Shown in pieces: positions 50,753 to 52,111 of a stretch of DNA of 52,111 nucleotides. The notes under the pieces are model-generated. The model made no database searches. It was given only the letters and a program-made list of their open reading frames with translations, and was not told where the DNA came from. Positions within the stretch are counted from its first letter, which is position 1; the number at the start of each line of letters is the position of its first letter. Position numbers and translations under genes: made by a program. Source of the DNA: RGIG5612 sp045627365 (GTDB lineage Bacteria > Bacillota > Clostridia > Lachnospirales > Lachnospiraceae); NCBI GenBank assembly GCA_045627365.1, contig JAZQNN010000047.1, forward strand, positions 1-52,111, in the 5' to 3' direction.

Positions 50753-50845
50753 TTAAATGTATGGTTTATATCCAAATAATGTCATTATTCCATTTGCATA
50801 TTGCTTATCAGGCAACAAAAATACAAAAATGGGAAGTGCGCATGC
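50753..50845 (-). pseudogene. C-terminal remnant of a paralogue of the orphan membrane protein
   Basis: The minus strand reads LLPDKQYANGIMTLFGYKP and then two residues to a stop, against LLPDKEYENGIMTLFGFKP in the gene at 49611. The hydrophobic stretch just before also fits its third membrane segment. The coding similarity ends at the terminator of the permease gene, so the front of the gene is missing. Confidence 0.8.
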
Positions 50846-50850
50846 AAATT

Positions 50851-50876
50851 AAAAGGCCGCCCATATGGACGGCCCC
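50851..50876 (-). terminator. Intrinsic terminator of the permease gene
   Basis: An 8-bp stem (50855-50862 with 50867-50874, one G-U pair in the minus-strand RNA) has a 4-nt loop and is followed by four T on the minus strand, 26 bp after the stop. Confidence 0.88.
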
Positions 50877-50901
50877 ATGATTACTGATAATTCAGATAAG
50901 A

Positions 50902-52111
50902 TTATTCACCTTCTTTTTCTTCTGCCTTTTCCTCAGCTTCTTCAGCAAGAACCTGCTCTTTCTTAGCGCCACCCTTAAGAATCAGGTTAACGATGATACC
51001 AAGGATAAGTGCGCAAGCGATAGAAGTAAGTGTTACAGAACCGAACTGAAGAACCATTCCGCCGATACCTGCGATGAAGATTGCAGATGCGGTGAAGAGG
51101 TTCCTGTTGTCGCTAAGGTCAACAGGCTGAAGCATCTTAAGTCCGCTGACAGCGATGAAGCCGTACAGGCACAGGCATACACCACCCATTACACAGTTAG
51201 GAATGGTTGCAAGGAATGTGCTGAACGGAGCTATGAAGGAGATAACGATAGCAATGATCGCTGTGGTCAGGATTGTAACTACTGAAGCATTTCCGCTGAT
51301 TGCTACGCAGCCAACTGACTCGCCGTATGTTGTGTTAGGGCATCCACCGAAGAGAGCTCCTGCAAATGATCCAACGCCATCACCGAGAAGTGTTCTGTGA
51401 AGGCCAGGCTCGGTAAGGAGGTCTTTGCCGATGATTGAAGAAAGGTTCTTGTGGTCGGCAATGTGCTCTGCGAATACAACGAATGCTACAGGAACATATG
51501 CAACAGCGATAGTTGCGATGTAAGCGCCCATGCTGCCGATTTCACCAAATTCATAACCACCCTTGAAAGCGGTAAGGAATGTGAAGTCAGGATACCACTG
51601 CATTGTAGCGAACTTGGAGAAATCAATGATCTGAAGTGACTCAACTCCGGTAAGAGTGAGGATAGCTGCTACTACATAGCCTGCTGCGATACCGATAATG
51701 AACGGGATCATCTTGAGCATCTTTTTGCCGTAAACTGAGCAGATCATTGTTACGAACAGAGTTACAAGACCAACGATAAAGCAAGCATAATTTGATGCGA
51801 GCTGTTCGCCGGCTTCATTAAATACACAACCGGTGAACATATCGCTTACAGCATTTCCTGCAAGTGAAAGACCGATGATCGCAACTGTAGGGCCGATAAC
51901 AACTGCCGGCATAAGGAAGTTGATCCAACGAACGCCGACTAACTTAACAACGATAGAAATGATCACATAAACAAGTCCTGCAAATGCAGCACCGATGATA
52001 AGTCCGAGATATCCAAGAGACATTGAAACGCCGCCGGCAAATGCTGCGAACATTGAGCCGATGAATGCGAACGATGATCCAAGGAAAACAGGGCTCTTGA
52101 ACTTAGTGAAC
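50902..52111 (-). CDS. Uracil/xanthine permease (NCS2 family), start beyond the window
   Basis: About 402 residues are visible and the frame stays open to the right edge, so the true start lies outside. The visible N-terminal part FKSPVFLGSSFAFIG is typical of the UraA-type nucleobase:cation symporter family. About eleven membrane helices follow. The signatures TTYGESVGCVAISGNAS and the CVMGGVCLCLYGFIA segment support uracil transport more than xanthine, but substrate is not certain. The C-terminus is a charged Glu/Lys/Ala tail. A terminator follows. No pyrimidine-sensing leader can be checked because the start is not in the window. Confidence 0.9.
   Translation of the reverse strand, partial: FTKFKSPVFLGSSFAFIGSMFAAFAGGVSMSLGYLGLIIGAAFAGLVYVIISIVVKLVGVRWINFLMPAVVIGPTVAIIGLSLAGNAVSDMFTGCVFNEAGEQLASNYACFIVGLVTLFVTMICSVYGKKMLKMIPFIIGIAAGYVVAAILTLTGVESLQIIDFSKFATMQWYPDFTFLTAFKGGYEFGEIGSMGAYIATIAVAYVPVAFVVFAEHIADHKNLSSIIGKDLLTEPGLHRTLLGDGVGSFAGALFGGCPNTTYGESVGCVAISGNASVVTILTTAIIAIVISFIAPFSTFLATIPNCVMGGVCLCLYGFIAVSGLKMLQPVDLSDNRNLFTASAIFIAGIGGMVLQFGSVTLTSIACALILGIIVNLILKGGAKKEQVLAEEAEEKAEEKEGE

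Overview
The window reads as a chromosomal core region of a Gram-positive anaerobe of class Clostridia, probably a gut or rumen lineage near Lachnospiraceae or Oscillospiraceae. The evidence is the neighbourhoods (miaB-mutS-mutL-miaA-ynbB, radC-mreBCD-mrdA-rodA-mgsA, HlyD-like/yggS/sepF/lspA/rluD), a clostridial EF-G2-type factor, strong AGGAGG-type ribosome binding sites and tightly overlapped (ATGA) genes. The genus cannot be fixed from the sequence. Nearly all of the window is coding; no tRNA, rRNA, CRISPR array or complete insertion sequence was seen.

Layout. 1-2410: the 3' end of queH, then pgk-tpiA with its own promoter and terminator. 2411-5008: a divergent locus with apbE and a GNAT gene on the minus strand, and NusG-II (EetA-like) and Gx (EetB-like) genes on the plus strand. 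5019-15947: a long plus-strand run with ruvAB, an FtsW-like/PBP pair, yicC, gmk fused in frame to rpoZ, rimO, pgsA, cinA, plsC and a patatin. 16030-17139: recA (minus) with an SOS box. 17494-31464: fusA2-type factor, two FAD proteins, proB, miaB, mutS, mutL, miaA and ynbB. 31571-39705: radC, the elongation cluster mreB-mreC-mreD-mrdA-rodA, an mgsA-like gene and a P-loop gene. 39713-47721: HlyD-like, yggS, sepF, lspA, rluD, ttcA-like, a Xer-like recombinase and rqcH. 47714-52111 (minus): recN, a disrupted argR neighbourhood and the end of a uracil/xanthine permease gene.

The genes serve growth and genome care. They cover glycolysis, wall elongation and division (mre/rod/PBP/sepF), lipids (pgsA, plsC), tRNA and ribosome modification (miaA, miaB, rimO, ttcA, rluD), rescue of stalled ribosomes (rqcH) and DNA repair (ruvAB, recA, mutSL, radC, recN).

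The most unusual signals are these: (i) guanylate kinase and RNA polymerase omega share one uninterrupted reading frame, with an internal ribosome binding site for omega; (ii) four genes (apbE, the EetA-like gene, recN, argR) have a -10 box only 6-7 nt before the ATG and no Shine-Dalgarno, as expected for leaderless mRNAs; (iii) the MreB of the mre operon has Asn in place of Asp in both phosphate loops, and the MgsA-like protein of the same cluster lacks its catalytic Asp and His; (iv) a 110-bp direct repeat of the argR 3' end brackets an AT-rich insert carrying an orphan membrane protein, with a second broken copy of that gene on the other side of argR.
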